Below are positions 11,473-22,668 of a DNA stretch of 64,000 bases, one piece after another. Location: NCBI RefSeq assembly GCF_963082655.1, contig NC_081552.1:191034075-191098074 (forward strand), read 5' to 3'. Position 1 is the first letter of the stretch; each line of letters starts with the position of its first letter. The notes under the pieces were generated by a model. That model saw only the letters and a list, made by a program, of their open reading frames with translations. It was not told the origin of the DNA and ran no database searches. This DNA comes from Stomoxys calcitrans (taxonomy: Eukaryota; Arthropoda; Insecta; Diptera; Muscidae). The position numbers were made by a program, and so were the translations under genes.

Positions 11473-13080
11473 TAACAAGTAAAAGCGAGCTAAGTTCGGC
11501 CGGGCCGAATCTTGGGAACCCACTACAGCTGGCAAACTATCGATAATCGCAGCATTCGATAGTTCTTACAATAAATATCGATAGCATCGATACTATTGTC
11601 CATTTCCTATCTCCTATATATTGCAAACGAAAATGAGAAGTAAAAATCGGTACATCGAGTTATGTAGAAGCATCATCAATGCACAGACCGAATAAAGCCA
11701 AATTTAAAAAATTCAGTTGGAAGTCAAGAGAAAAATCCATTGTAAAAAATATTAGCCTAACCAGACGAAAATTACGCCCTCTATAGGCGCGTTTATCGAT
11801 AAAGATACATTTAGTGTCGAATCTCCCATTTTTGTTCAATTTTGCAAAAAAATTGAACTTTGCCGATAGTATCGAGAGGGAAATTTTGAATCGATATTCA
11901 GACAAAATATTAAATATCGATAGTGCCAGCGATATTTTGCCAGCTCTAGAACCCACCACCATGGATTCTGCTAAAAAATTACAGGAACTAAATTTAGTTG
12001 AAGCGCATAATTTATTCTACATACTAAACTTCTATCAAACCAGCAAAAATTAAAGCTTCTAGGAACCGGACAAGAATGATTCAGAGATCGGTTTATATTG
12101 GAGTTATATCAGGTTATTGACCAATTCGCACCGTACTTGGCACAGTTGTTGGAAGTCGTAACAGAACAGCACATGCAAAATTTCAGCCAAATCGGACAAA
12201 AACTAGGGCTTGGAAGAGCTCAAGAAGTCAAATAGGGAGATCGGTTAATATGGGAGCTATATCGGGTTATAGACCGATTTGAACCGTACTTGGCTCAGTT
12301 GTTGAAAGTCGTAACAGAGCACCGCATGCAAAATTTCAGCCAAATCGGATTAAAATTGCGGCTTCCAGGGGCTCAAGAAGTCAAATCGAGAGATCGGTTT
12401 AAATGGGAGCTATATCAGGTTATTGACCGATTTGGACCTTACTTGGCACAGTTGTTGGAAGTCATAACAGAACTCCGCGTGCAAAATTGTAGCCAAATCA
12501 GACAAAAATTGCGGCTTGTAAGGGCTCAAGAAGTCCAATCGGGAGATCGGTATATATGGCAGCTATATCAGGTTCTTGACCGATTTGAACTGTACTTGGC
12601 ACAGTTATTGGAAGTCATAAATTACCATATGCTAAATTTCAGCCAAATCCGATGAAAATTGCGGCTTGCAGAGGTTCAAGAAGTCAAATCGGGAGATCGG
12701 TATATATGAGAGCTATATCAGATTATACACCAATTTGGATCGTTGTGGTTCGGGAAATCATAACAAACCACTGAATGTTAAATTTCAGCAAAATCGGACA
12801 AAAATTGCAGCTTCCAGGGGCTCAAGAAGTCAAATCGGGAGATCGGTTTATATGGGAGCTATATAAAGTTGTATGCCGATTTAGATCGTACTTGGCTAGC
12901 TCTACTCATTCGACCGCTATCGTGGTTTGGACATACGGACGGACACGGCTAGATCGACTCAGAACGTCGAGGCGATCAAGAATATACATACTTTATGGGG
13001 TCTTAGACGAATATTTCGAGGTGTTACAAACGGAATGACTGAGTTAGTATACCCCCATCCTACGGTGGTTGGTATAAAAA
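11473..13080 (+). mobile_element. Helentron-like repeat, A type, split by a hAT-like MITE
   Basis: The head AGTTCGGCCGGGCCGAATC is followed by CTTGGGAACCCAC and the MITE at 11524-11948, then CACCATGGATTCTGC. Core units carry GGGAGATCGGTTTATATGGG and GGTTATTGACCGATTTG. It ends with TACGGTGGTTGGTATAAAAA. Confidence 0.85.
11524..11948. mobile_element. hAT-like MITE (425 bp)
   Basis: The ends are TACAGCTGGCAAA and, inverted, TAGAGCTGGCAAA. The element is flanked by the 8-bp direct repeat GAACCCAC (11516-11523 and 11949-11956). Eight-base duplications and TAGNG-like termini fit the hAT superfamily. The interior is rich in ATCGAT, and two or more sites read TATCGATA. It has no transposase. The sister repeat at 2268 shows the empty site. 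Confidence 0.85.
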
Positions 13081-13089
13081 GTAACCTCG

Positions 13090-13752
13090 AAAAAGAAAAT
13101 CTAAGTTAGGAATTCCTTGCTACTTACAAAATCCCTAATTGTTTTCCATTCCACGCCCCCATGTTGGTTCATATCTGATATTGTGTCCCCACTAAGCACG
13201 GTATCTGTAAAGCGCAAAAGTCCGGCAATGATATAGGAAATGCTCTAATGGCTCGTAATTTTTCCGCATACCTCACACAAGATATCATTTGCTGCACCAT
13301 AAAATCGGTGAGTGAGTGAGTGAGCTCGTAGTCTTGTGTCCCGTTGTGATACTAAAAGCTATACTAACCTTCATCTAACTTCCTTTCAGTAATAGCTTAA
13401 TAGCGTATTCTTACGATCTGGATCTTCAGACAGAATTTCCACCGTCGTACCGACCGTTTCGCACTTCCACAGGGTTACATGCGCATTTCTCGCCCACGCC
13501 CTTAACTCGGACAGAGTCGGCACGAACGGCTTCGGGTTATCCAAGTTTATTGATGGCAGCTCTCTAGCCTTCACTGCCAAATCGTCTGTTTTCTCATTTC
13601 CAGTTACTCCGATATGGCCAGAACCCAAACGATGCTGATCGTGCTATTCTCAGAAAAGGTGTTAATCTTCTTCTTACATTTCAAGATTGTTCGTGATTGT
13701 TTGTGATTGTTCGTGTTCGTTCCAGGTAGTTATTGCCCTTAGGGCCTTTTTA
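13090..13752 (-). mobile_element. LINE L2 fragment, RNase H and C terminus
   Basis: The minus-strand reading includes GHIGVTGNEKTDDLAVKARE and a following PSINLDNPKPF, which match the RNase H end of other L2 copies (VPGHxGVRGxERADDLA). The reading frame is broken and the 3' untranslated end is at the left. Confidence 0.75.
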
Positions 13753-13816
13753 CTATCGATTCAAATAAAGATTTCATACATTTTTCTGATTTTTGTGAAA
13801 AACTTTCCTACTTCGG
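13753..13816 (+). mobile_element. Remnant of a mariner-type element 3' end
   Basis: ACTATCGATTCAAATAAAGA and ATACATTTTTCTGA match the 3' untranslated part of the mariner fragment at 26120-26200. Only this piece is present, inside L2 sequence. Confidence 0.55.
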
Positions 13817-13829
13817 ATTTTAGGTTAGG

Positions 13830-14040
13830 ACTTTACATTTAGGACTCTGTTAGAGAATTTAAAGTCTATTGTGTAACCAATATACCTTTTAGTTCTTACC
13901 ACTGAACCAGTCAGATGGCTTTAAAAAGTCTAATAATTTGAAAGTGTTCACTTCCGCTAATTAGGACGTCTCTTTAAAGAAATAAGAACCTAAGGTGAAA
14001 CTTCTGACTCCAAAACGGTCCAAACACTTTCTCAGAAATA
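13830..14040 (-). mobile_element. LINE L1 fragment, extreme 3' end
   Basis: It matches 37540-37680 and the reverse of 49920-50060 (TAGTTCTTACCACTGAACCA, GAAAGTGTTCACTTCCGCTA). It is short and non-coding. Confidence 0.6.
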
Positions 14041-14059
14041 TCCACATAATGTAGAGTTA

Positions 14060-14385
14060 AGCCTGCCGGTGAAAATGAGTTACTTTATTTTGGATATCTC
14101 GTCCTTAGCCCAATTTTCAAAAACACCAGATCTCATAGATGGCTGCAACAATTTAAGCGAAATGTTGTTTTCCTCATTTTGGTAATTCAAAAACACGAAT
14201 TCGATTAATTATCTTGAAGTCAATATTCCCTGGGTTATTCCCCTCCTTAAAACCCACCCACCCAAAAGGCCATGTTTACCGATTGGATAATATCGATATT
14301 TGTATTCGGTATTTGCGAGTAGAGTACGAATCTGATGTAAAAATTTGGCTACAAGAGTCTTGAAGGCCGCCCCACCCATAAAAAA
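14060..14385 (+). repeat. Family C repeat fragment
   Basis: CAATTTTCAAAAACACCAGA, CATGTTTACCGATTGG and GAGTAGAGTACGAATCTGAT are typical of family C. Confidence 0.65.
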
Positions 14386-14387
14386 AA

Positions 14388-14516
14388 GCTCAATGATAAG
14401 GGTCCTCCATTTATAGCTGAGTCCGAATTGTGTGCCGCAGTGCGACACCTCTTTGGGGAGAAGTTTTCACATGGCATCTCGCCAGCAGTTGAAGGGAATA
14501 ACCACCGCTGAATATT
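14388..14516 (-). mobile_element. tRNA-derived SINE, body fragment
   Basis: Reverse complement of CTCAATGATAAGGGTCC through GCCGCAGTGCGACACCTC to ACCACCGCTGAA. The tRNA head is missing. Confidence 0.75.
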
Positions 14517-14517
14517 T

Positions 14518-16360
14518 TTATACCCGCCACCATACGATGGGGGTATGCTAATCTAGTCATTCCGTTTGTAACACCTCGAAATAATGATTTGCGACCCCTA
14601 AAGTATATATATTCTGGATCGTCTCGATATTGTGATTCGATCCAGCCCGTCCATCCATGTCCGTCCGTCTATCCGTCTGTCTGTTGAAATCACGCTACAG
14701 TCTTTAAAAATAGATATATTGAGTTGAGTCAGTAAGCAGGTTAAGTTCGAAGATGGGCTAAATCGGACTATATCTTTATATAGCCCCCATATAGACCGAT
14801 CCGCCGATTTAGGGTCTTAGGCCCATAAAAGCCACATTTATTATCCGATTTTGCTGAAATTTTGGGACAGTGAGTTGTGTTAGGCCGTTCGACATCCTTC
14901 ATCTATTTGGCCCAGATCGGTCGAGATTTGGATATAGCTGCCATATAGACCGATCTCTCGATTTAAAGTTTTGGGCCCATAAAAGGCGAATTTATTGTCC
15001 GATGTCGCCGAAATTTGGGACAGTGAGTCGTGTTAAGCGCTTCGACATCCTTTTGCAATATGGCACAGATCGGTTCAGATTTGGATATAGCTGCCATATA
15101 GACCGATCTCTCGATTGAAGGTTTTGGGCCCATAAAAAGCGCATTTATTGTCCGATTTCGCCGAAATTTGGGACAGTGAGCCGTGTTAATCCCCTCGAAA
15201 TACTTTTGCAATATGGCACAGATCGGTTCAGATTTGGATATAGCTGCCATATAGACCGATCTCTCGATTTAAGGTTTTGGGTCCATAAAAAGCGCATTTA
15301 TTGTCCGATTTCGCCGAAATTTGGAACAGTGAGTTGTGTTAGGCTCTTCAACATTTAGTTGCAACTTGGTCCAAATCGGTTCAGATTTGGATATAGCTGC
15401 CATATAGACCGATACCTCGATTTAAAGTCTTGGCGCAATAAAAGGCGCATTTACAAACCGATTTCACTTAAATTTGACACAGTGACGTATGTTATGCTTT
15501 TCGTCATCCGTGTCGTATATGGTTCAGATCGGCTTATAAAGGGTGATTTTTTTGAGGTTAGGATTTTCATGCATTAGTATTTGACAGATCACGTGGGATT
15601 TCAGACATGGTGTCAAAGAGAAAGATGCTCAGTATGCTTTGACATTTCATCATGAATAGACTTACTAACGAGCAACGCTTGCAAATTATTGAATTTTATT
15701 ACCAAAATCAGTGTTCGGTTCGAAATGTGTTCATTCACCGTAACGTTGCGTCCAACAGCATCTTTGAAAAAATACGGTCCAATGATTCCACCAGCGTACA
15801 AACCACACCAAACAGTGCATTTTTCGGGATGCATGGGCAGTTCTTGAACGGCTTCTGGTTGCTCTTCACTCCAAATGCGGCAATTTTGCTTATTTACGTA
15901 GCCATTCAACCAGAAATGAGCCTCATCGCTGAACGGTGAATGAACGCATTTCGAACCGAACACTGATTTTGGTAATAAAATTCAATGATTTGCAAGCGTT
16001 GCTCGTTAGTAAGTCTATTCATGATGAAATGTCAAAGCATACTGAGCATCTTTCTCTTTGACACCATGTCTGAAATCCCACGTGATCTGTCAAATACTAA
16101 TGCATGAAAATCCTAACCTCAAAAAAATCACCCTTTATTTGGATTTAGCTACTAAAGTGATCAACATTTTGTTTTACACAATTGAAAAATGACTTGTACT
16201 TATTAGTATTTTGTCCAAATCGGACCAAATTTTTATATAGCTGCTATGGGGCATAAGGTATGCATTTTTCACCGGATTTTGACGAAAGGAGGTTTACATA
16301 TATACCCGAGGTGGTGGGTATCTAAAGTTCGCCCGGCCGAACTTAGAACGCTTTGAATTG
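14518..16360 (-). mobile_element. Helentron-like repeat, B type, split by a fold-back mariner
   Basis: The tail is at the left (TATACCCGCCACCATACG) and the head at the right (GAGGTGGTGGGTATC, TTCGCCCGGCCGAACTTAGA). The core breaks at GATCGGCTTA and resumes at TATTTGGATTTAGC. Removing the insertion and one TA restores the unit seen in sister copies. Confidence 0.85.
15539..16135. mobile_element. Fold-back mariner derivative (597 bp, 202-bp arms)
   Basis: The left arm 15539-15740 and right arm 15934-16135 are inverted copies that differ at about two positions. The ends are AAGGGTGATTTTTTT and each is followed by a TA duplication. The 193-bp centre is a piece of the transposase gene. On the minus strand it reads FSDEAHFWLNG, then PMHPEKCTVWCGLYAGGIIG. 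The N-terminal coding start (MNRLTNEQRLQIIEF) is present in both arms. No complete transposase remains. Confidence 0.9.
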
Positions 16361-16369
16361 TCTTCTTAT

Positions 16370-16443
16370 GTTCTCGGCGTAATTGGAACGCAGGCATTCA
16401 GCGTCGTAGGGAGCCATGCTAACCTCTGCACTAAGCTGACCGA
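16370..16443 (-). mobile_element. tRNA-derived SINE, head fragment only
   Basis: The reverse complement has GAGGTTAGCATGGCTCCCTA and CGCTGAATGCCTGCG, ending at GCCGAGAACA. This is the tRNA-like head without body. The B box is altered (GTTCCAATTAC). Confidence 0.6.
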
Positions 16444-16444
16444 C

Positions 16445-17135
16445 TTTCACGCATTGTGTTCGTGTTTGTTACTTAAAGAAGGATCATAAACTGCAATAAT
16501 CCTTAAAATTTAACTTTTCACATTCCAAAAGAAAAATCTGGCATTCACCAATTGGACAAATATTTTATTAGCTGATGATCACTGTGTTTTATCAATCAAT
16601 GTGCAAGTCATACTATTGTATGACTATCATTAATAGAGAGCATAAAACGGAGTTCCTAACTGGCAAGAAACTGTAAAGCGATTAACAAGGAAATTTCTAA
16701 AATTCCTTAGAAATTTTATTAGATTTGCTCCTGTCTTCTCCACCCTGTTAAAGCAGCAGAATATGCAAAATCAGTGTGCAGACTTTAGTTTCTAGTGAAA
16801 GTGAGTAGAACTGTGCCAGAAGCCAACTTACAACTGGCTGCCTCGAGGAAGATTAATCGTAAAATTCCACTCAGGTGGAAAAGGTGTGGCCTCGCCGCCG
16901 CCCAAGAATTAAAAGAAAGCGTGTTGTCGTCTTTTAATTACTGGCGATGCTGCTGCTGCTGGGATCTGGTATTGATATCGATGATTTTTCATGAGTGCAG
17001 TAAATGAAGTGGTTGCGCCCCAAGGAAGGTAAACTTGGTCAATTGCTTGCTTCTTTAGTTAGACAATTAGCTATGCTGGCTTAATTTGTATGTTGCCAAG
17101 GTGGAGTAGAGGGAATAGTCAGTGCTTAGACTTAC
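16445..17135. other. Repeat-poor intron around the small exon
   Basis: No repeat is recognised. A 70-codon plus-strand frame at 16795-17007 has no recognisable features. The stretch flanks the exon at 17136-17219. Confidence 0.4.
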
Positions 17136-17219
17136 CAGGTAAATAGATGCCAGATAAGAGTAGTTTTTCGGGTAGATCGGTAATTAAATTTGGTGCTACA
17201 ATTTCACTTTCCAGTTGAT
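17136..17219 (-). CDS. Pura: Internal exon (84 nt) leading into the SEC14-like domain
   Basis: A long polypyrimidine tract ending CCTTTACAG precedes the exon, and the donor is CCTG|GTAAGTC, all on the minus strand. The 84-nt exon is phase 1 on both sides. With the single base from the exon at 50604 it reads D-QLESEIVAPNLITDL and then PEKLLLSGIYLPG across the next junction. In SEC14-containing RhoGEFs a hydrophobic stretch followed by a Leu/Thr-Gly-Gly-type turn opens the lipid-binding domain, and this exon supplies that stretch. It lies in an otherwise repeat-poor island (about 16445-17735). It is too short to be found as a gene by length alone, so splice sites and phase carry the call. Confidence 0.7.
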
Positions 17220-17734
17220 CTGTAAAGGAAAAAAAGAAAAAAAAAATGGTGATTAGTGTTAATGATGACAAAAAGTCTTTGGAGACAAAAAGTTCACAGG
17301 TAAAAAGCAATGGCTTTGCGATAAGAATACATGTAAATCCCAACCGATTATGAGGAAATTTTCCAGAAGCTTTCAGGTAACATTCCATGCCAAATGTCAT
17401 ACAAATCCATCGAAAATTGTACTTTGAAAAAATGTTTGTCCCAATTTTAAAGATTCGGCCCAAGGATTAGCAAACTTAATCTAAAGATAATAAATTTTCC
17501 AACTTTTTAAGAAAACTTTCCTTTGGATGAAAAATATTTTCCTTCATATTAAGGATTTTTTAAATGATAGGTTAAAAAATGCTTATCTTTGCGTCTTCTA
17601 TCTAAAGACAAAAATCTTTAAAGAAAGTCAAAATATTGTTGAAAGTTAGGAAATTGTCCTTGGGACAAGACAACAAAGAACCGTAGATAAAGACGCAAAA
17701 TAGCCTTACTTATAGGAGCGTCTTTAAATTTGTA
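17220..17734. other. Repeat-poor intron upstream of the small exon
   Basis: It contains the polypyrimidine tract (minus strand) of the exon acceptor. Otherwise AT-rich, with nothing recognised. Confidence 0.4.
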
Positions 17735-18121
17735 TACCCAACACCATAGAATAGGAGTATGCTAATCTAGTCATTCCGTTTGTAACATCTCGAAATATTG
17801 ATTTAGGACCCCATGAAGTATATATATTCTAGATCCTCTCGACGTTCTGAGTCGATCTAGACATGTTCGTCCGTCCGTCTCTCGAAATCACGATAGCGGT
17901 CGAATGCGTAAAGCTGGCCGCCTGAAATTTTGCTCAGATAATAAGTATTGATGTAGGTCGTTGGGGATCGCAAATGGCCCATATCGGTTCAGATTTGAAT
18001 ATAGCTCTCATATAAACCGATCTCCCGATTTGACTTCTTGAGCCCCTGGAAATCTCAATTTTCATGCGATATTGCTGACATTTTGCATATAGGGTTCTAT
18101 TTAGACTTCCAACAACTGTCT
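17735..18121 (-). mobile_element. Helentron-like repeat, A type, 3' part
   Basis: It begins with the tail (ATACCCAACACCATAGAATA), TATATATTCTAGATCC, GTTCGTCCGTCCGTCTC, then a core unit ending TTCTATTTAGACTTCCAAC. It then switches abruptly to family C. Confidence 0.75.
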
Positions 18122-18975
18122 GTCTATTATATAAAAATGAAATTGTTGCCCTTTGTTTGTCTGCTCCGTATAGACTCAAAAACTGCTAAACCGATTTTCA
18201 TGAAATTTCGTACAGATGGTAGAGTTAGAGCCCGCGGTGAAAATATGGTTTTTTTGATATCCGATGGGGGGGCGGACCCTCCCGTGTACCCAAATTTTCA
18301 AAAATGCCACATCTCGAAGATGGGTGCACCGATTTAAGCGAAATTTTGTATGTCAACTCATGGCACCCCAAAAAACGCGAAATTGGTTTAATATTTTAGG
18401 GTCACATAACCTGGGGGGACGCCCTATCCCAAAACCCACCCGAACGGACATGTTTGCCGATTAGGACAATATGGGTATCAAACGAAAGGTATTTAAGAGT
18501 AGAATTAGAACATGGTATACAAATTTCACCCTAAGTGGTCGGGAGGGTCCCCCACCCCCAAAAAACCAACCAACAGGGCACTTTCACCGCTTTGGGCAAT
18601 ATGGGTATCAAATGAAAGGTATTTAAATGTAGAATACAAATCTGAAATAAAAGTTTATTTTTTGGTGTCTGAGGGGTTCACCCCTCCCCACCCCCCAAAA
18701 CTCCCCAGCAGGACATATTTACAGATTGAAACAATATGGGTATCAAATGAAATGTATTTATGAGTAGAGTACGAAATTGGCATAAAAATGACACCCTATG
18801 CGCGAACCCCATCGCAATAAAGCACCACCCAACAGGACACTTTTACCGTATTGGGCAATATGGGTATCAAATGAGAGGCATTTAAGATTAGAGTATGTAC
18901 TTGGCATAAAAATTTCACCATGAGTGTCGGGGTCGTACCCCATCCAAAAAACACCACCCAACAGGACACTTTTGA
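18122..18975 (+). repeat. Family C element inserted between two A-type pieces
   Basis: It opens with CTATTATATAAAAATGAAAT and CGATTTTCATGAAATTTCGT. Tandem units follow with AATATGGGTATCAAATGAAA and C-rich linkers. A-type repeats lie on both sides in opposite orientations. Confidence 0.75.
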
Positions 18976-19304
18976 ATTGAGCATTGCGTCCTTAGAGGCT
19001 CAAGAAGTCAAGATCCAAGATCGGTTCATATGGCAGCTATATCAGGTAATGTACTCATTTGCGCCATACTTAGCACAGTTGTTGGAAATCGCAACAAAAC
19101 ACCTCAAGCAAAATTTCAGCCAAATCGGATTAGAACTGCGCCCTCTAGAGGCTCAAAAGTCAAGGCCTAAGATCGGTTTATATGACAGCTATATCAAAGC
19201 ATGGACCGATTTATACTTTATAGGATCTTAGGTCAATATTTTGAGGTGTTACAAACGGAATCACTAGATTAGTATACCCCCATCTTATGGTGGTGGGTAT
19301 TAAA
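18976..19304 (+). mobile_element. Helentron-like repeat, A type, fragment
   Basis: Core units (GAGGCTCAAGAAGTCAAGAT) lead to an ACTTTATAGGATCTTAGG block and the tail ATGGTGGTGGGTATTAAAAC. The (GACG)n segment is lost. Confidence 0.75.
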
Positions 19305-19374
19305 ACGACAGACGAACTATCCGCACAGAAAGGATATGCGTACAGACGGACATGGCTAAAACGTATCAGGTACC

Positions 19375-19590
19375 ACACACCATGCGTGTGTGGAGGAATG
19401 GTTGGTGGACTAAGAATTCTGGGATTTTAACTACTCAAGGGTATGGGGAATGAGAGACACAGGGTGTTTTGCTGGACAGGAAATTGAACTTTTGGAAAGG
19501 GCAAGAAAGGCTACTCTTGCCCTATACAAGAGGGCCATTGGCAAACGTTGGGAGTTAAGACCGCGTGTCATGCACTAGGTCAGACCTATA
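19375..19590 (+). mobile_element. LINE L1 fragment, endonuclease joined to reverse transcriptase
   Basis: The first part matches the endonuclease at 49205-49265 (GTGTGTGGAGGAATGG, CTAAGAATTC). The next part encodes VLLDRKLN-type RT C-terminal sequence. The intervening coding region is deleted. Confidence 0.6.
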
Positions 19591-19591
19591 A

Positions 19592-19985
19592 AGCACTATG
19601 GTTGTTGTTGTTGTAGCAGTTTGTTGTGCTCTATCTTTCGTCTGCTTGATTCTGTTCAGTGTCAAGATCCAAGAACTCTGCGACTAAGATGGGGTGCGTT
19701 CAGAGGGATCTGGGTCTAAGTCGAATGGATCTGGATGATCAGTAAAACAGGTAACGTGTATCGTGTGGTCCCTGATCACAATCGTGACATACAACTTGCA
19801 CCTCGGCGTCAATCCTAGCTCTGTAGGAGTAGAGGCGGCTGCATCTGACCGGAACATAATTGAGTCAGAAATTCTCTGGTTTGTCGGGGGAGGTAAATTG
19901 TTTCAGGTGTAATAGGCAGCAGTCGTTCTCCAAGGACTACATTCTCCCGGTGGCTATTTACCGCATATGCTACCGCTAAACAGTT
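19592..19985 (-). mobile_element. LINE J fragment, 3' end
   Basis: The reverse complement carries CAACAACAACAACC and the C-terminal coding region seen at 31378-31712 (region before the stop, AGAACACAACAAACTGCTAC). Frames are broken. Confidence 0.7.
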
Positions 19986-20035
19986 TTCTTGTATTTCCCT
20001 AAAAATTTACCCATATTAACTGAGTTTATATTTTA

Positions 20036-20682
20036 ATTATTTTGGCCTCAAGTAGTCATATCGGGATATCGGTACTTAGGGGGGCCTATATCACCATATT
20101 GACCGATTCGGATAAAACTTGGCACTGATGTTGTAAGTCATAATTCAAGTCTTTATACCAAATTTTAAGTCCTTGTTCCAAATCGGATGAAAATTAAGTC
20201 TGCTAAGGGCTCAAGAAGTCAAACTCGCGGATCGGTTTATATAGGGCCTACATCTGACCGATTCGGATCGTACTTCGCATGGATGTTGAAATTCGCAACT
20301 CAAGTCCTTGTTCCAAATTTTGAGCCAAATCGGATGAAAATTGAGGCTTCTAAGGGCTCAAGAAGTCAAATCCGGGGATCGGTTTATGTGGGGGTTATAT
20401 CTGTTTATAGACCAATTCGGATCGTACTTGGCATGGATGTTGGAAGTCATAACTGAAGTCCTTGTTCCAAATTTTAGCCAAATCGGATGAACATTGAGGT
20501 TTCGAAGGGCTCAAGAAGTCAAATCTGGAGATCCGGGAATAGATATAAGGGCTATATCTGTTTGTAGACCGATTCGGATCATACTTGGCATGTATGTTGG
20601 AAGTCGTAACTCAAGACATTGTTCCAAATTTTAGCCAAATCGGATGAAAAGTAAAGTTTCTAAGGGCTCAATAAGTCGGTAC
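20036..20682 (+). repeat. Helentron-like core units without ends
   Basis: Four or five tandem units of the A' variant (GGGCTCAAGAAGTCAAAT, CGGATCGTACTTGGCATGGA) without head or tail. They meet an inverted A block at 20683 (GTACTCTGTAC). Confidence 0.7.
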
Positions 20683-21047
20683 TCTGTACCGACTTCCAAC
20701 ATTTGTGCTAATTACGGTTGAAATCGGTCTATAAACTGGCATAGCTTCCATATAACCCGATCTTAGACTCAGCAATTTTTGTACGATTTGGCTAAAATTT
20801 TGCACAAGGTATTCTGTTCTAACAACTGTGCCATGTATGGTCCAAATCCGTGTTTAACCCGACATAGCTCCTTTATAAACCCATCTCTCGAGTATCCTTG
20901 TTCGGTTCCTAGAAGCTTTCGTTTTTGCCTGGTTTGGCAGAAGTTTGGTACGTAGTCTAAAATTATGCCTGTTATTTTGTGTACATTTTCCGCAGAATCG
21001 ATGGTAGTGAGTTTCAAAGATTCTTCCCGGCCGAACTTAGCACGTTT
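20683..21047 (-). mobile_element. Helentron-like repeat, A type, head part
   Basis: Inverted core units end in a minus-strand head (TTCCCGGCCGAACTTAGCAC). Confidence 0.7.
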
Positions 21048-22463
21048 TTACCACCACCACCGTAGGATGGGGTATACTAATCTAGTCATTCCGTTAGTAA
21101 CACATCGAAATATTTGTCTAAGGCCCCATACATTATATATATTCTAGATCGTCATGACATTTCAAGTTGATCTAGCCATGTCCGTCCGTCGGTCTGTCTG
21201 TCGAAAGCACAATAACTTTCGAAGGAGTCAAATACGCGTGCGCAAATACTTCCTTTTAGTGTAGGTCGCTTGGGATTGTAAATGGGCCATATCGGTCCAT
21301 GTTTTGATATATCTGCCGTGTAAACCGATCTTGGATCTTGATTTCTTTAAACAATAGGGGGCGCAATTCTTATCCGATTTGGCTGAAATTGTGCATGAGT
21401 TGTTTCTTTATGACTTCCAACAATTTTGTAAAGTTTGGTTTAATAACCTGATATAGCTGCCATATAAACCGATCTGGAATATTGACTTCTTTAGCCACAA
21501 GAGGGCGCAATTATTTACTGTCCATAACGGGATATAGCTGTCATATAAACCGATCTGGGGTCTTGACTTCTTGAGCCTCTAGAGGGCGCGATTCTCGTTC
21601 GAGTTGACTGAAATTTTGCACTTAGTGTTTTGGTATCACTTCCAACAACTATGTTAAGTATAATTCAAATCGGTCTATAATCTGGGATAGCTATCACATA
21701 AACCGATCGTGGATCTTGACTTCTTGAGCCAATAGAGCGCGCAATTCCCATCCCATTTGGCAGAAATTTTGCATGGGTTGTTTCTTTATGACTTCCAATA
21801 ACTGTGCCAAATATGTTGATAACCTGATATAGCTGCCATATAGACCTATCTTGAATCTTGACTTTTTTAGCCACAAGAGGGCGCAATTATTAACCGATTT
21901 AGCTTAAATTTAGCATGACGTGTTTCTTTATGACTTCCAACGATTGTGCAAAGTTTCAAATTGGTCCATAACCTGATAAAGCTGCCATATAAACCGATCC
22001 TGAATCTTGACTTCTTTAGCCTCAAGATGGCGCTCTTTAATCGATTTGGCTGAAGTTTTGCATGAAGTGTTTTGTTATGACTTCTGGGATCCCTACTTCT
22101 TGAGCCCCAAGAGGTCGCAATTATTATCCGATTTGGCGGACATTTTGTATACCGTCTTCTTCTATGACGTGTCAAATATGGTCTGAATCGGTCTATAGCC
22201 TGATACAGCTCCCATATAATCCGACTTCCCTATTTTATTTTTTAGGGCGCAATTATTATTCGGATTGGCTGAAATTTTACACAATGACAATGTCCGAATC
22301 GGACCATAACTTGATACAGCTCCAATAGCATAGAAATACTTTTCTCTTATCCTTTCTTTGCCTAAAAAGACATACCGCGAAAAGAACTCGACAGATGCAA
22401 TACATGGTGGAGGGTATATAAGGTTCGGTGCGGCTGAACTTAGTACGCTTTTACTTGTTACTT
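21048..22463 (-). mobile_element. Helentron-like repeat, A type
   Basis: The tail is at the left (CCACCACCACCGTAGGATGG), then TATATATTCTAGATCGTC, CCATGTCCGTCCGTCGG, and many core units with TTGACTTCTTGAGCC. The head is at the right (GGTGGAGGGTATATAAG, CGGCTGAACTTAGTACG, TTTTACTTGTT). Confidence 0.85.
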
Positions 22464-22539
22464 GTTAATTTTCTTCTTTTTCTTGCTAGGATCTCACGAT
22501 GGGCCGGACTGGCCTCCGAGTGAACTTACAATTCGAGGT

Positions 22540-22668
22540 GGGCTATCTATTCAATGGACCATATCGGCTCAGATTTGGCTATCTCCCATATAAAGTGGTC
22601 CTTCGATTTGAAATTTCGAGGCCCTAGAAACCGCAATTGCTGTCCGTTTTGCCTCAAACTTGGCTAAA
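22540..22668 (-). repeat. Helentron-like core remnant
   Basis: A single degenerate unit (GGACCATATCGGCTCAGATT, CTCCCATATAAAG) without ends. Confidence 0.55.

Noticed and set aside
16795..17007. 70-codon plus-strand frame as a gene or exon
   Set aside because: No motif, no supporting splice sites in phase with anything, and it opens with GTG in an AT-rich intron.
17119..17463. The 114-codon minus-strand frame as a gene
   Set aside because: Its upstream part runs through a poly-pyrimidine tract and intron sequence. Only the 84-nt exon within it is supported.
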